64,000 nt of DNA from Clostridia bacterium (GCA_017525805.1 JAFXSH010000152.1:1-64000); one strand, 5' to 3'. Numbered from the stretch's first letter, positions 44,249-53,983 are shown. The notes: generated by a model from the sequence alone, not told the origin. Numbers and translations: made by a program.

Positions 44249-44278
44249 TTGACAAAACGGCGGAATGTACGGTATAAT
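44249..44278 (+). promoter_or_regulatory. guaB promoter
   Basis: TTGACA (44249-44254) and TATAAT (44273-44278), both perfect, with an 18-bp spacer. The leader is too short for a purine riboswitch. Confidence 0.8.
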
Positions 44279-44284
44279 TGCTAA

Positions 44285-45772
<1,488 letters not shown>

Positions 45773-45788
45773 TTTTCATACGTTTTTC

Positions 45789-45815
45789 GCGGCGGAGCCT
45801 GTTTCCGCCGCTTTT
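45789..45815 (+). terminator. Intrinsic terminator after guaB
   Basis: GCGGCGGA, a 7-nt loop, TCCGCCGC, then TTTT. It lies before the ribosome binding site of the esterase gene; the short U-run may allow partial read-through. Confidence 0.75.
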
Positions 45816-45834
45816 CTCATGAAAGGGGATTCCT

Positions 45835-46734
45835 ATGCCGAGCAAACGCAGCCAGGATGTGCTGGAACTGATCCGCGCGCACAAAAAAATGGCCAGCGAC
45901 ATTGGCAACGGCTGGCTGATGAAGGTGGACGCCCCCGCTGAAACGGTGGCAAGACTGCGCGTGAGCGGCACCACAGGGGCCGTCGCGGCTGGCCTGGATA
46001 TGCCCGCCGTGATTGTCACGCCGGACAGCGTGGAGCGCCCGGACGCGGCGATCCTGCATATGCACGGCGGGGCTTATGTATCCGGCGGCCTTTTGCAGTG
46101 CCGTAAACTGATTTCGCCCATCTGCGCCGCCGCGAGCTTACCGGCGCTGACGTTTTCTTACCGGCTGGCCCCTCAATACCCCTATCCCGCCCAGTTGGAG
46201 GACGCGCTTCGGGCGTACCGGTATCTGCGGGACGAGGGCTTTTCGCCCCGGAAAATCGCTTTCGTAGGGGAAAGCGCCGGGGGCAACTTAGCGCTGACCC
46301 TTGCGCTTTCCCTGCGGGAAGCGGGCGAAGAGATGCCGGGGGCGATCGCCTTGCTTTCGCCCTGGGTGGATTTGGCGCAGACGGGGGAGAGCTACACGGC
46401 CCTCGCCGATATGGACGCCACTTTGGATAGGGAAGAACTGATGAAAAGCGCCATTGATTTCGCGGGCAGTCCGGAAAGGCTGAAAGATGTGGATATTTCC
46501 CCGGTCTACGTCGGTTTTACCGGTTTTCCGCCGGTGCTGATTCATTGCGGTACCCGCGAGATCCTGCTCAGCGATTCCGAAATGCTGGAGCGCGCCCTGC
46601 TCCGGGACGGGGTGGAAGCCCAATTGGTGCGCTGGGAGGGGATGTGCCACGTGTTCCAGGCATTCGGCTTCGAGGAAAGCAAGGCGGCCAACCGACAGAT
46701 TGGGCAGTTCCTCAAAAAGCATTTGACGTCCTGA
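45835..46734 (+). CDS. Hormone-sensitive-lipase-type alpha/beta hydrolase (esterase)
   Basis: A 299-residue carboxylesterase. The oxyanion-hole motif MHGGAYVSGG, the nucleophile elbow GESAGGN and the late Asp/His region (LIHCGTREILLSDS and MCHVFQ) match the HSL/acetyl-esterase family. There is no signal peptide. It could deacetylate imported sugars or hydrolyse small esters. AAGGGG precedes the ATG. It lies between two terminators, partly separate from guaB. Confidence 0.88.
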   Translation: MPSKRSQDVLELIRAHKKMASDIGNGWLMKVDAPAETVARLRVSGTTGAVAAGLDMPAVIVTPDSVERPDAAILHMHGGAYVSGGLLQCRKLISPICAAASLPALTFSYRLAPQYPYPAQLEDALRAYRYLRDEGFSPRKIAFVGESAGGNLALTLALSLREAGEEMPGAIALLSPWVDLAQTGESYTALADMDATLDREELMKSAIDFAGSPERLKDVDISPVYVGFTGFPPVLIHCGTREILLSDSEMLERALLRDGVEAQLVRWEGMCHVFQAFGFEESKAANRQIGQFLKKHLTS

Positions 46735-46749
46735 AAAACTGGTTTTTTA

Positions 46750-46781
46750 CGGCGTGGCTTCGGTCACGCTGTTTTATTTTT
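46750..46781 (+). terminator. Intrinsic terminator after the esterase gene
   Basis: A 9-bp stem CGGCGTGGC / GTCACGCTG closed by a TTCG tetraloop and followed by TTTTATTTTT. The stretch from here to 46880 shows no further gene. Confidence 0.85.
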
Positions 46782-46880
46782 CCTCGAAGCGCAGCCATCC
46801 CTTTGTACGGTTTGCCGTCCAATGAAGAAATAAGCCGCGGCGCGGATTGCCTTTTTCATCCTGTTGTGTTTTCCTCCGTA

Positions 46881-47567
46881 TCAGATATTTTCCCGCAGCC
46901 AGGTTTCGACGATTTTTCTATCGCCCGCCGCCATAAAAGGATGCTCGCTGCCCGGGGAAACGGTCAGTTTTCCGTGGAAGCGCTGGCAAAAGGCTTCCAT
47001 TACTTCACGGGACTGCAAATTGTCCTTCCCGCCGTACAGGATGGCTGTGGGGATGGGCCACTTTTCCACGGGATAGGCTTGGATGTACTGGTAATAGTCC
47101 CAGCGCAGGGGATCAATGGGCGTATCGATCACGCCCTTTTCTTTGAGTTCCTCCGGGGTCACGCTGAACCACTGCATCATCTGGCCTACCAAATATCCCA
47201 TATCGGCGATGGGGGACTGGAACAGCGCTTTTTCAAAGGGCCTGTTTGCATAGGTTTGCAGGGAAAAGTACGCGCCGATGCTGCACGCGTACAGCGAAAT
47301 ATGCTTCCAGCGGGAAAAGGCATAGTCCGCTATCACGTTCAGGTCGTGTATGCCGCTGAACACGTCCAGCTTTGTTTCGTCCGTCCGCTCGCCATGCTGA
47401 GCTAAATCAAAGCGGAGCGTCTGATAGTCCTTTTCGGCGGCGATGGGCGCGAATTGCTCCGCCGCTTCCTTGCTGCTCATTTTTCCGTGAACGAACAGGT
47501 ACAGCCTGTCTGACGGCTCGCCCCAAAGGATGGCGGGGATGCCGCTGATATCAATTCTCTTTCGCAT
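46881..47567 (-). CDS. Alpha/beta hydrolase
   Basis: A 228-residue cytoplasmic serine hydrolase. YLFVHGKMSSKE gives the HG loop, CSIGAY the nucleophile elbow, YGGKDN the acidic residue and PGSEHPF the His. The substrate is unknown. It overlaps the end of the preceding flavoprotein gene by 17 bp, so translation is coupled. Last gene of the accessory minus-strand run. Confidence 0.8.
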   Translation of the reverse strand: MRKRIDISGIPAILWGEPSDRLYLFVHGKMSSKEAAEQFAPIAAEKDYQTLRFDLAQHGERTDETKLDVFSGIHDLNVIADYAFSRWKHISLYACSIGAYFSLQTYANRPFEKALFQSPIADMGYLVGQMMQWFSVTPEELKEKGVIDTPIDPLRWDYYQYIQAYPVEKWPIPTAILYGGKDNLQSREVMEAFCQRFHGKLTVSPGSEHPFMAAGDRKIVETWLRENI

Positions 47568-48252
47568 TGCTCACATTCCCATTCACGATATTCGCATAAA
47601 CTTCCTCCGGGATCATGGGGGAGTTGATTTCCTGGAGCAGTTTATCGTCGATGCTGCCCGTTTCGGCGTACTGCTTCCCGGCCCGCTTCACCAATTCCAG
47701 ACGGGGCTTGGTCACGACGTCTGCTTCCGGCGCGTTGAACATGGGGCTTTCCGGCACGGTGATAATGGTATGCTCACAGGGGAAGCACAATTTAAACTGG
47801 GCCACGGCGGGCTCGAAGTTGTGCTGGCTGTTGGGAAAACCGCAGCCGCAGATCATCATGTAATGCAGGCGGGAAAAATCAGCCTGGCCCACGTGCTCGT
47901 ACCGGTCGCCCACCTTCTGCATGGCTAAGCTGGAAAGCGGCATGGTGCGGTCCAAAAGCGCTTTCAAAGGCGCGGGCATGCCATAGCAGTACAGAGGGAA
48001 ACTGAACAAAAGCAAATCGCTGTCCAGCATCTCTTCTAAGATGCCCCGCATATCGTCGTCATGGATGCACGTGCCGCCGTTGAGCTTGCAGGCAAAGCAC
48101 CCGGTGCAGTATGCAATGTGCTTTTCAATGGCGTGAATCACCGTTATTTCCTGGGGCGCGATTTCGTTCATGCCCTCTAAAAAGGCGCGGGTGATGTGCA
48201 TGGTGTCGCTTTGTTCTTTTTTGGGACTGCCGTTCAGAACCAGAATCTTCAT
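47551..48252 (-). CDS. Flavodoxin-fold NAD(P)H-dependent oxidoreductase
   Basis: A 233-residue FMN-binding protein. MKILVLNGSPKKEQSDTMHI is the phosphate-binding loop of the NADPH-dependent FMN reductase/iron-sulfur flavoprotein group, and YCTGCFACK is the Cys motif often seen in anaerobes. It may reduce quinones or nitro compounds. It overlaps the upstream membrane gene by ATGA. Confidence 0.85.
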   Translation of the reverse strand: MKILVLNGSPKKEQSDTMHITRAFLEGMNEIAPQEITVIHAIEKHIAYCTGCFACKLNGGTCIHDDDMRGILEEMLDSDLLLFSFPLYCYGMPAPLKALLDRTMPLSSLAMQKVGDRYEHVGQADFSRLHYMMICGCGFPNSQHNFEPAVAQFKLCFPCEHTIITVPESPMFNAPEADVVTKPRLELVKRAGKQYAETGSIDDKLLQEINSPMIPEEVYANIVNGNVSNAKEN

Positions 48253-48866
48253 TTTGATAACCCCTCTCTATTTGAAAAATGTTTGTATGATAAGATACCG
48301 ATGGGCAGGAAGTAAACGCACCAAACGATCAGTGCGATCACGCCTCCGTTGCTGGTTTCCCCATCCGCCATGCCAAGGAACATACCCGTCATGGGCATGA
48401 TGAAGCAGCCGATGAAAAAGACGCCGTGGATCATCATCAGGGCTTTCAGCCATTTGTCCGTTTTGCCCTCCGCCTTCATGGAAAGCCCGATGAAGAAGGT
48501 GGACAGGGCCATCATGCCGTAGCCCAGTAGATCGTAATTGAAGATCAGCCCGCCTCTTTTGAAATCCAGGATGCTTTGGGCCTGCTCGTTCAGGTTTTCC
48601 AGTCGGACGCTGGTGGTCTGGGCGAAATACACCAGCAGGATCAATACTGCGTAAACGGCGGAAAATATCATGCCGATATCCGCCGCCACCCGCCTATCCG
48701 CTTGGCTTTCATGGCGCAGCCCCGCCGCCATCATGATATAGCCCATGGGCAGGAACATGCACACGAAATAGGAGCCGAAGGTAAAATCAACCGCCAGGCA
48801 CACCGCGAACAGAAACACCGTCACCGTCACGATGGCTGCCCCGATTTTGGATAGTAAACTGTTCAT
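48249..48866 (-). CDS. Multipass membrane protein, unknown function
   Basis: A 205-residue protein with about six hydrophobic segments (AAIVTVTVFLFAVCLAVDF, FVCMFLPMGYIMMAAGL, IFSAVYAVLILLVYFA, and others) and a GMFLGMADGETSNGG loop. I do not recognise a named family. It precedes the flavodoxin-like gene and shares four bases with it, suggesting a joint role or simple co-transcription. Confidence 0.6.
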   Translation of the reverse strand: MNSLLSKIGAAIVTVTVFLFAVCLAVDFTFGSYFVCMFLPMGYIMMAAGLRHESQADRRVAADIGMIFSAVYAVLILLVYFAQTTSVRLENLNEQAQSILDFKRGGLIFNYDLLGYGMMALSTFFIGLSMKAEGKTDKWLKALMMIHGVFFIGCFIMPMTGMFLGMADGETSNGGVIALIVWCVYFLPIGILSYKHFSNREGLSK

Positions 48867-48926
48867 GCTTTATTTCCTTTCATTGTTGACGCTGGCCGGG
48901 AAACGCTTCCCGCGGCAGATAAACAG

Positions 48927-49445
48927 CTACTGGTCATTCAGCAGGGCGTATACATAGGTATCTTTCCAAATGGGTTTTCCCGCGCTGTCCTTATGGAAGT
49001 ACAGATTCTTCCTGAAATGGGCTTCCCGCTTAAGCCCCACCTTTTCCAGCAGCCGCCAGGAGCGTTCGTTTTGGGGATCGCATTCCGCGTATACTCTGTG
49101 TGCGCCCGTGCGGAACGCATGCCGGATCACAGCCGCTAACGCTTCGGCAGCATAGCCCTTTCGTTGAAAATCGGCATTGATGATATAGCCCGCTTCTTTT
49201 GCCTCAAAATCCCGATTGCAGCAGGAAATGTTGCCGATCACCTTCCCGGTTTCTTTCAGCTCAATAGCATAAAATTCTTCGGAATTCAGGCGGTATTTCA
49301 GGTGTTCCCGGCCGTTTTCATAGGTGATTCCGGGATAACCTTCGTATTCGTCGTTTCTGAGCTGAACCAGGAATTCAAACAAATCATCGTAATCCGATTC
49401 CGCGAAGGGCTGCAGGATCAGCCGTTCCGTTTCGATTGTTTCCAT
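48927..49445 (-). CDS. GNAT-family acetyltransferase (RimJ/RimL type)
   Basis: A 172-residue acetyltransferase. METIETERLILQPFAESDYDDL is the RimJ/RimL-type start; YIINADFQRKGYAAEALAAVIRHAF is the acetyl-CoA loop, and DPQNERSWRLLEKVGLKREA the family C-terminus. The ATG at 49445 lies 5 nt after the preceding stop and has GAGG upstream. The acceptor is unknown. Confidence 0.88.
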   Translation of the reverse strand: METIETERLILQPFAESDYDDLFEFLVQLRNDEYEGYPGITYENGREHLKYRLNSEEFYAIELKETGKVIGNISCCNRDFEAKEAGYIINADFQRKGYAAEALAAVIRHAFRTGAHRVYAECDPQNERSWRLLEKVGLKREAHFRKNLYFHKDSAGKPIWKDTYVYALLNDQ

Positions 49446-49450
49446 ATGTT

Positions 49451-50209
49451 TTACCTCTGACAGCGTTCCAGGCGGAGGATATCGTGAAGCATGTGAACGT
49501 AATCCCCCGCGTGATTGAGGGAAAAGGCGCCGTGGCGGAAGCCTGGCAGAATTTCCACTGTGCATCCCGGCACCGTTTTTTCAAGCAGCCCCGCGGATTT
49601 CAGGACCCGCCGGTTTTCCTTTCCGCCAACGATGACGCGTAATTGACAGGAACAGCTTTCGATGCCCTTTTTGAGCGCATAATCCGTATTCGCTTTCAGG
49701 AACGCGATCATATCCGTCTTTTTGATTTGGCAAGTATCCCGGTAGTAATCGTCGAACAGGGCCGATTGGATGTGCAGGGACTGAAACTGGAGTTTGGCGA
49801 AAGATTTATTCCGAATCAGGCCGTAGCCGCATCCAAAGGCGGGGGAGATCAGGGCATGGGTCAGCCTGTCCGGCAGCACCGGGGCGCTTTCCACCAGGGC
49901 ATAGCGGCAAACATCTTTTCGCTGGGCCAGCATTTCCAGCAGAATCTGCCCACCCAGGGATAAGCCGCCCATCAGCAGCACCGAACCGCCTAAATGTTCG
50001 TCAATAAACGTAATGATTTCTTCGGCGTTGCTTTCGATGGTGGTAAACGGCCTGTCGCTGCCCGCGTGGCCGTCCAAAATGGGCAGGATCACGCGATATT
50101 CGGATTGCAGCATTTCCGCTTCTTCGCGGTAATTCCACCAGGAAAGCCCGCCGCCGTGGAGCAGGATCAGGGTATCCCGATTCGCCGCGCCAAATTCTTG
50201 ATAGTTCAC
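49451..50209 (-). CDS. Alpha/beta fold hydrolase
   Basis: A 252-residue serine hydrolase. LILLHGGGLSWWNY forms the oxyanion loop, GGLSLGGQ the nucleophile elbow and GFRHGAF the His. It resembles general lipase/peroxidase-type hydrolases. Substrate unknown. It lies 15 bp after the DUF3795 gene. Confidence 0.82.
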   Translation of the reverse strand: MNYQEFGAANRDTLILLHGGGLSWWNYREEAEMLQSEYRVILPILDGHAGSDRPFTTIESNAEEIITFIDEHLGGSVLLMGGLSLGGQILLEMLAQRKDVCRYALVESAPVLPDRLTHALISPAFGCGYGLIRNKSFAKLQFQSLHIQSALFDDYYRDTCQIKKTDMIAFLKANTDYALKKGIESCSCQLRVIVGGKENRRVLKSAGLLEKTVPGCTVEILPGFRHGAFSLNHAGDYVHMLHDILRLERCQR

Positions 50210-50224
50210 AGTGTAATCACCTTC

Positions 50225-50599
50225 TTAACGCACCCCGGTTTTGATAAAGCGGATCAGCGCTTCCGCGTCCTCAAAGTCGTCATAATCGCCGGTGATCCCT
50301 TCCCGGTGATACACGACGCCGTTTTTTTCATTCCGCTCTAAGCAATTGAGCAGCTCCTTTTCCCCGTACCGTTTCGCAAACAGGGTAAAAGCATAGGGCT
50401 TGATCTTGGAAAGAAGCCCCTTCCTGCATTCCGCTTCGCATTCGTAGCAGTGGGCATACTGCTTTTCCAGGGAACATTTTCTGTTTTCGCACCAGGCTTT
50501 ATCGGGACATGCCCCCGTATTGCATCCACTGCAATGATCGTTTTCGCTGCACAGGCAGCAGGCCAAACCGCACCGCGCGATGCCAAATTCCCGTTTCAT
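50225..50599 (-). CDS. DUF3795 cysteine-rich protein
   Basis: A 124-residue protein with ten cysteines in its first 60 residues (CGLACCLC, CSGCNTGACPD, CENRKC, CYECEAEC), the hallmark of DUF3795. A metal or iron-sulfur site is likely. The function is unknown. It lies between the methyltransferase and hydrolase genes. Confidence 0.8.
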   Translation of the reverse strand: MKREFGIARCGLACCLCSENDHCSGCNTGACPDKAWCENRKCSLEKQYAHCYECEAECRKGLLSKIKPYAFTLFAKRYGEKELLNCLERNEKNGVVYHREGITGDYDDFEDAEALIRFIKTGVR

Positions 50600-50610
50600 T
50601 TGTTCCCCTC

Positions 50611-51396
50611 CTATGCTTCCAATTCGTATAGCCGGTAGATTTTGCTGTACATTTTTCCCGTAAACAGCAGCCGGAAGAAAAAACTTTCTATTGGCTGTAA
50701 TTCCCCAATCAGGGCTTCGGGCGTAAAAGAATGCTCCGACTTGACGCTGATCTTTGAATCCTTCAAAAGTTCCTTTATATCTTTGACGCCGTACACTCTG
50801 GTCACGCCCACGTCGTTCACGGGGTTTTTATACTTGGAGGCTTTCGCGCCAAATTCTGTATAAATGTCCATGAGCACATGAAGCCGGGGATATCGGGCTT
50901 GCAGCGCGTTCAAAAAACGAAGGAGCTGATCGTTGGTCAGGTACATGCTCAGCCCTTCCAGAATGACGATGGCGGTATCGGCTTCCGGCAGCGCACTGAT
51001 TCCTTTGGCGTCGGAAGCGTCCAGCGGCGTCATGTGATATTGTTCTGTTTCTGGATAATACTTTCTTCGCAGGGCGATCACGTCCGGAAAATCGCAGTCG
51101 ATCCAGTGCTGATAGGGCTGTTTCACCCGTTCGCACCGGCTGTCCAGCCCGCAGCCGATATGCAGAACCAACGCGTCCGGATGCTGCCAGAGCATGGCTT
51201 CCGCCCAGTCGTCAAACACCCTGGCGCGCATGGCCATGTTGTAGCACAGCCATTTGGACTTGGATTTGCCCCGGATGGGAAAACCTTCCGCCGCCCAGAT
51301 CCTTTCGGCGGCGGGATCGTGCAAAATGATCCGCTGTTTACTGACCTTCGCTTTTCCATAGAGCGGAATAAACAGCGTTTTGTTTACCTCATTCAT
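50611..51396 (-). CDS. Class I SAM-dependent methyltransferase (leucine carboxyl methyltransferase-like)
   Basis: A 261-residue member of the LCM/PPM1/TcmP family. VLHIGCGLDSRCERV is the SAM-binding motif, DCDFPDVIALRRKYYP the acidic loop, and IVILEGLSMYLTNDQLLRFL the family segment. These enzymes methylate carboxyl or hydroxyl groups of small molecules; the target is unknown. The ATG at 51396 has GGAGG 6 nt upstream. Confidence 0.87.
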   Translation of the reverse strand: MNEVNKTLFIPLYGKAKVSKQRIILHDPAAERIWAAEGFPIRGKSKSKWLCYNMAMRARVFDDWAEAMLWQHPDALVLHIGCGLDSRCERVKQPYQHWIDCDFPDVIALRRKYYPETEQYHMTPLDASDAKGISALPEADTAIVILEGLSMYLTNDQLLRFLNALQARYPRLHVLMDIYTEFGAKASKYKNPVNDVGVTRVYGVKDIKELLKDSKISVKSEHSFTPEALIGELQPIESFFFRLLFTGKMYSKIYRLYELEA

Positions 51397-51415
51397 TTGA
51401 TTTCCTCCGCATTGT

Positions 51416-51964
51416 TCAGTCCAGCTCCAGCCGCATGAGCACAAGCTCCTGCCAGCCGGTTAGCCGGGAACGAAAGCCCCGGGGATTCCGCCCGTATTCC
51501 ACAAAGCCCACGCTTTCATAGAGGGCGATTGCCCTTTTGTTCTCTGCCACCGCGTTCAATTCCAGCTGGGCGTATCCCGCTTTCTTCGCGCATTGAACGC
51601 AGGCTTCCGTCAGGGCGCGTCCGACGCCCAAACCCCAGTATTTTTGATCGACGCTGATGCCGAATTCGGCCCGATGCCGCACCTTTTCCTTCGCGCCTAC
51701 CTGTTCAATTCCGGCGGTGCCCGCCACTTCACCGTCGATTTCCGCCAGCAGCTCGATTTCGTTTTCGCTCTCCGTTTTGTCCTGCAAAAAGCGCGCTTCC
51801 TGTTCCGGGTTCATGCTGTTTTCCTCCGAGTACGACAGCAGATAATCCGTCTGTTCGTGGGTCAGGTTAAAGTTCTCATATACTGCGGCCCCGTCCTGCT
51901 CCGTGCCGTTCCGAAGCACGCAGGTCCTTCCGTCCTTCAATCGGATCGTTTCGCGGTATTCCAT
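51416..51964 (-). CDS. GNAT-family acetyltransferase
   Basis: A 182-residue acetyltransferase. ISVDQKYWGLGVGRALTEACVQCA is the acetyl-CoA loop, and LELNAVAENKRAIALYESVGF is the classic C-terminal motif. The acceptor is unknown. AAGGAG lies upstream of the ATG. It follows the TetR gene by 16 bp. Confidence 0.9.
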   Translation of the reverse strand: MEYRETIRLKDGRTCVLRNGTEQDGAAVYENFNLTHEQTDYLLSYSEENSMNPEQEARFLQDKTESENEIELLAEIDGEVAGTAGIEQVGAKEKVRHRAEFGISVDQKYWGLGVGRALTEACVQCAKKAGYAQLELNAVAENKRAIALYESVGFVEYGRNPRGFRSRLTGWQELVLMRLELD

Positions 51965-51980
51965 AATATCCGGCCTCTCC

Positions 51981-52604
51981 TTATTTTTTCACTAATTCCT
52001 GAAAGACTGCGTCCCGGTCAAAATCTCCCTTTGCCAGGCCGGGCACTTCTTTGTACGCCTTGCATATGGAGAGGCTGATCTCGGTGCCCACGGCGAGCAT
52101 TTCCTCGTCCGTATAAGGGCAGTCGTCCGTTACCACCAACGTGGCGAAGCTGAACGCCACCAGCCAGATATTCCGGAAGTACTTGTCGGCGGTCTCCGCG
52201 TCCATGTTATAAATCCGCATGATGGAAGGCCGCGCCAGCTCCTGGGAAAACCGAAGCACCTCCATGGCCCCGCCGGAAGCGTTTCCGGGGCGGGTGAGGA
52301 ACAGAAGCCGGTACAGCTCCGGTTCCTTCCTGGCAAAGGCAAGATATTGCTGCCATACGCCCAAAAAGGGAACAGGTCCCAAAAGACCGCGCTCTATATG
52401 TTCCCGATAGCGCGCCTTGGCAAGGGCGTAAACCTCCGCTTTGAGCTGCTCCATCGTTTCAAACCAGGTAAAGATCGGCCCTACCGATACCCCTAATTCC
52501 TTGGCTACTTCCCGCGCCGTCACCGCGTCAATGCCTTGCTTTCGAGCCACGTTCAGCGCCGCTTTCACGATTTCTTCCTTCTGGAACTTCACTTTCGGAG
52601 GCAT
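51981..52604 (-). CDS. TetR/AcrR-family transcriptional regulator
   Basis: A 207-residue repressor-type protein. The N-terminal helix-turn-helix is EIVKAALNVARKQGIDAVTAREVAKELG followed by VSVGPIFTWFETMEQLKAEV; the C-terminal ligand domain is variable. The ATG at 52604 is chosen because GGGGAAGG lies 8 nt upstream; ATGs at 52610 and 52613 abut that site. As first gene of the accessory run it may control its own operon. Confidence 0.9.
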   Translation of the reverse strand: MPPKVKFQKEEIVKAALNVARKQGIDAVTAREVAKELGVSVGPIFTWFETMEQLKAEVYALAKARYREHIERGLLGPVPFLGVWQQYLAFARKEPELYRLLFLTRPGNASGGAMEVLRFSQELARPSIMRIYNMDAETADKYFRNIWLVAFSFATLVVTDDCPYTDEEMLAVGTEISLSICKAYKEVPGLAKGDFDRDAVFQELVKK

Positions 52605-52659
52605 ACGCATCATCCTTCCCCAATGGTCGTAACATAACTAATGATATTTAACAAACGTT

Positions 52660-52688
52660 ATTTTACGCGCCTGCCGTCTGATTGTCAA
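52660..52688 (-). promoter_or_regulatory. Promoter of the tetR-headed operon
   Basis: On the minus strand, TTGACA (52683-52688), 17 bp, TAAAAT (52660-52665). The AT-rich stretch between the -10 and the start (about 52626-52658) has partly symmetric GTTA/TAAC elements that could hold a TetR operator. Confidence 0.65.
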
Positions 52689-52713
52689 GAGGTGATAAAC
52701 GAATGCTCACGGC

Positions 52714-52929
52714 TCACGCATGAATAGAAAGCAAGACATTTTGAAGATAGGCATCATCATAGGAGTGCGTGGTGCGCCAGGGGTATGTTGGCCATCGACT
52801 ACCGTCGCCGGGGTTTTTGTCTTCCAGGCATTTCACGCACAGCGGGTGGCGCTGGAGGTACAGTTTGCGGGCCTCACGCCACTGGGTGTCATACGCATTC
52901 CCGCATGCGTCCCGCTTGTCCATGGGCAT
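52714..52929 (-). pseudogene. Decayed phage-type HNH endonuclease
   Basis: The minus-strand segment reads MDKRDACGNAYDTQWREAR then KLYLQRHPLCVKCLEDKN, the start of small phage HNH nucleases. The frame then breaks: removing one A from the A5 run near 52814-52818 gives DKTPATVVD, the expected continuation. Further on, in the original frame, PWRTTHSYDDAYLQNVLLSIHA resembles the HNH end (LQ-LC-xx-CH) with both Cys lost. Frameshifts plus lost metal ligands mark a dead gene. It is a likely phage trace. The flanks at 52930-53145 show nothing further. Confidence 0.6.
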
Positions 52930-53145
52930 CAAGCGCACGGCGATACCCTCCAGTCGTTTGAATCGCGCTGCTCCCGGCCAAGAGACCGGCGATTCAATTC
53001 TACTGTTGGGTACTTTCCTTTGCAACCCGCCCTGCTTCTCAGCGGTCACTTACATCATACAGGAAGCTCCTGCCGAATGAAAATGTTTCTACTGAACAAT
53101 TTGCCGGCATTTGAACAAAATTTACAGTACAAGTGAAAACTTTGC

Positions 53146-53364
53146 TTGAATTCCAAAAAAGTTTTCAGTACAATGTCGTTGGGAACAGTTTTTCTGTTGG
53201 AAGGGGATAGTGACAGTAGTCCTATTATGGCGTTGTGCCTGGAAATGGTGGAAGTGAATCAAGCGGTAGGGGACGCGATCACAGACTCGGACAGCTTAGA
53301 ATCCGGCGTTGTATACGAAATCAAATGCCATAAGTGCGAGATGAGCATCCTGACCATTGGATAA
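53146..53364 (+). CDS. Small hypothetical protein (doubtful)
   Basis: An open frame of up to 72 residues ending in EIKCHKCEMSILTIG, whose CxxC could bind metal. The start is unclear: the TTG at 53146 lies in a possible -35 box and the ATG at 53173 has no ribosome binding site. A possible promoter (TTGAAT, 17 bp, TACAAT; 53146-53174) and a 9-bp inverted repeat TGAAAACTT / AAGTTTTCA surround it. No family recognised. Confidence 0.3.
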   Translation: MNSKKVFSTMSLGTVFLLEGDSDSSPIMALCLEMVEVNQAVGDAITDSDSLESGVVYEIKCHKCEMSILTIG

Positions 53365-53400
53365 CGAAAAACGATAGAATGAAAACGCGTGAGGTGGATC

Positions 53401-53754
53401 ATGAAAATCGGCGAAGTGTGCTTGCTGACAAACGACGTAAAAAGGCTTGCGGCCTTTTATAAACAGTTGCTGGAAACGGAAAACGGCAGCGATGATGAAA
53501 ACCATCAGTTTATCCTTACAGAAGAAACGGCGCTGACGGTTTATAACGACGGAACGGTCAAAAACAATCAAAATCAGAATATTTGCTTAGCGTTTACAGT
53601 GGACGACATGGAGAGAGCGTATGAAAAGGTGCTGGCCTTGGGCGCTCAAGTGATCGAACCGCCGACGAAACGGCCTTGGGGCGCGGTGAACATGAGCTTT
53701 TATGATCCGGACAACAACGTGGTCTTTTTCAGGAGCTTTCCGAAGGAGAACTGA
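53401..53754 (+). CDS. VOC (glyoxalase/bleomycin-resistance fold) protein
   Basis: A 117-residue single VOC domain made of two beta-alpha-beta-beta-beta units: KIGEVCLLTNDVKRLAAFYKQ at the start and MSFYDPDNNVVFFRSF at the end. It could be a lyase, a dioxygenase-like enzyme or a drug-binding protein; the metal ligands cannot be assigned with confidence. The ATG at 53401 has GAGGTGG upstream. Confidence 0.82.
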   Translation: MKIGEVCLLTNDVKRLAAFYKQLLETENGSDDENHQFILTEETALTVYNDGTVKNNQNQNICLAFTVDDMERAYEKVLALGAQVIEPPTKRPWGAVNMSFYDPDNNVVFFRSFPKEN

Positions 53755-53823
53755 CAAAGGGATATAGTTATTCACTATTAAACACAATAAAAAAATCAAA
53801 TGCCCATATAGCGTTCAAACCCA

Positions 53824-53852
53824 TTGACAGGCATTAGCGCCCGTGATAAGAT
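53824..53852 (+). promoter_or_regulatory. Promoter of the met importer operon
   Basis: TTGACA (53824-53829), 17 bp, TAAGAT (53847-53852). The transcript would begin near 53859 and include a 12-codon leader ORF and a hairpin before the binding-protein gene. Confidence 0.65.
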
Positions 53853-53882
53853 GTTCCCATCTTCCAGAAGGGGGAGAACACC

Positions 53883-53921
53883 ATGTTCAGAAAATCAGGC
53901 GGGTGTCGGGATCGAATGTGA
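53883..53921 (+). CDS. Possible 12-residue leader peptide upstream of the MetQ-like gene
   Basis: ATG at 53883 with a strong AAGGGGGAG 7 nt upstream encodes MFRKSGGCRDRM and a stop. The last codons form one arm of a hairpin (GGGATCG at 53908-53914 with CGATCCC at 53937-53943), so translating ribosomes could alter its folding. Such a layout suggests translation-linked control. No U-run follows the hairpin, so it is not a standard attenuator. Confidence 0.35.
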   Translation: MFRKSGGCRDRM

Positions 53922-53983
53922 AGGGTACGGAAAAGCCGATCCCATGACGCTCAAAAAGATAACGATAAAAAGGAGAATTGACC

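Noticed and set aside
52714..53049. Intact 111-residue protein on the minus strand
   Set aside because: The end is out of register with the HNH family and the metal ligands are lost, so it is listed as a pseudogene.
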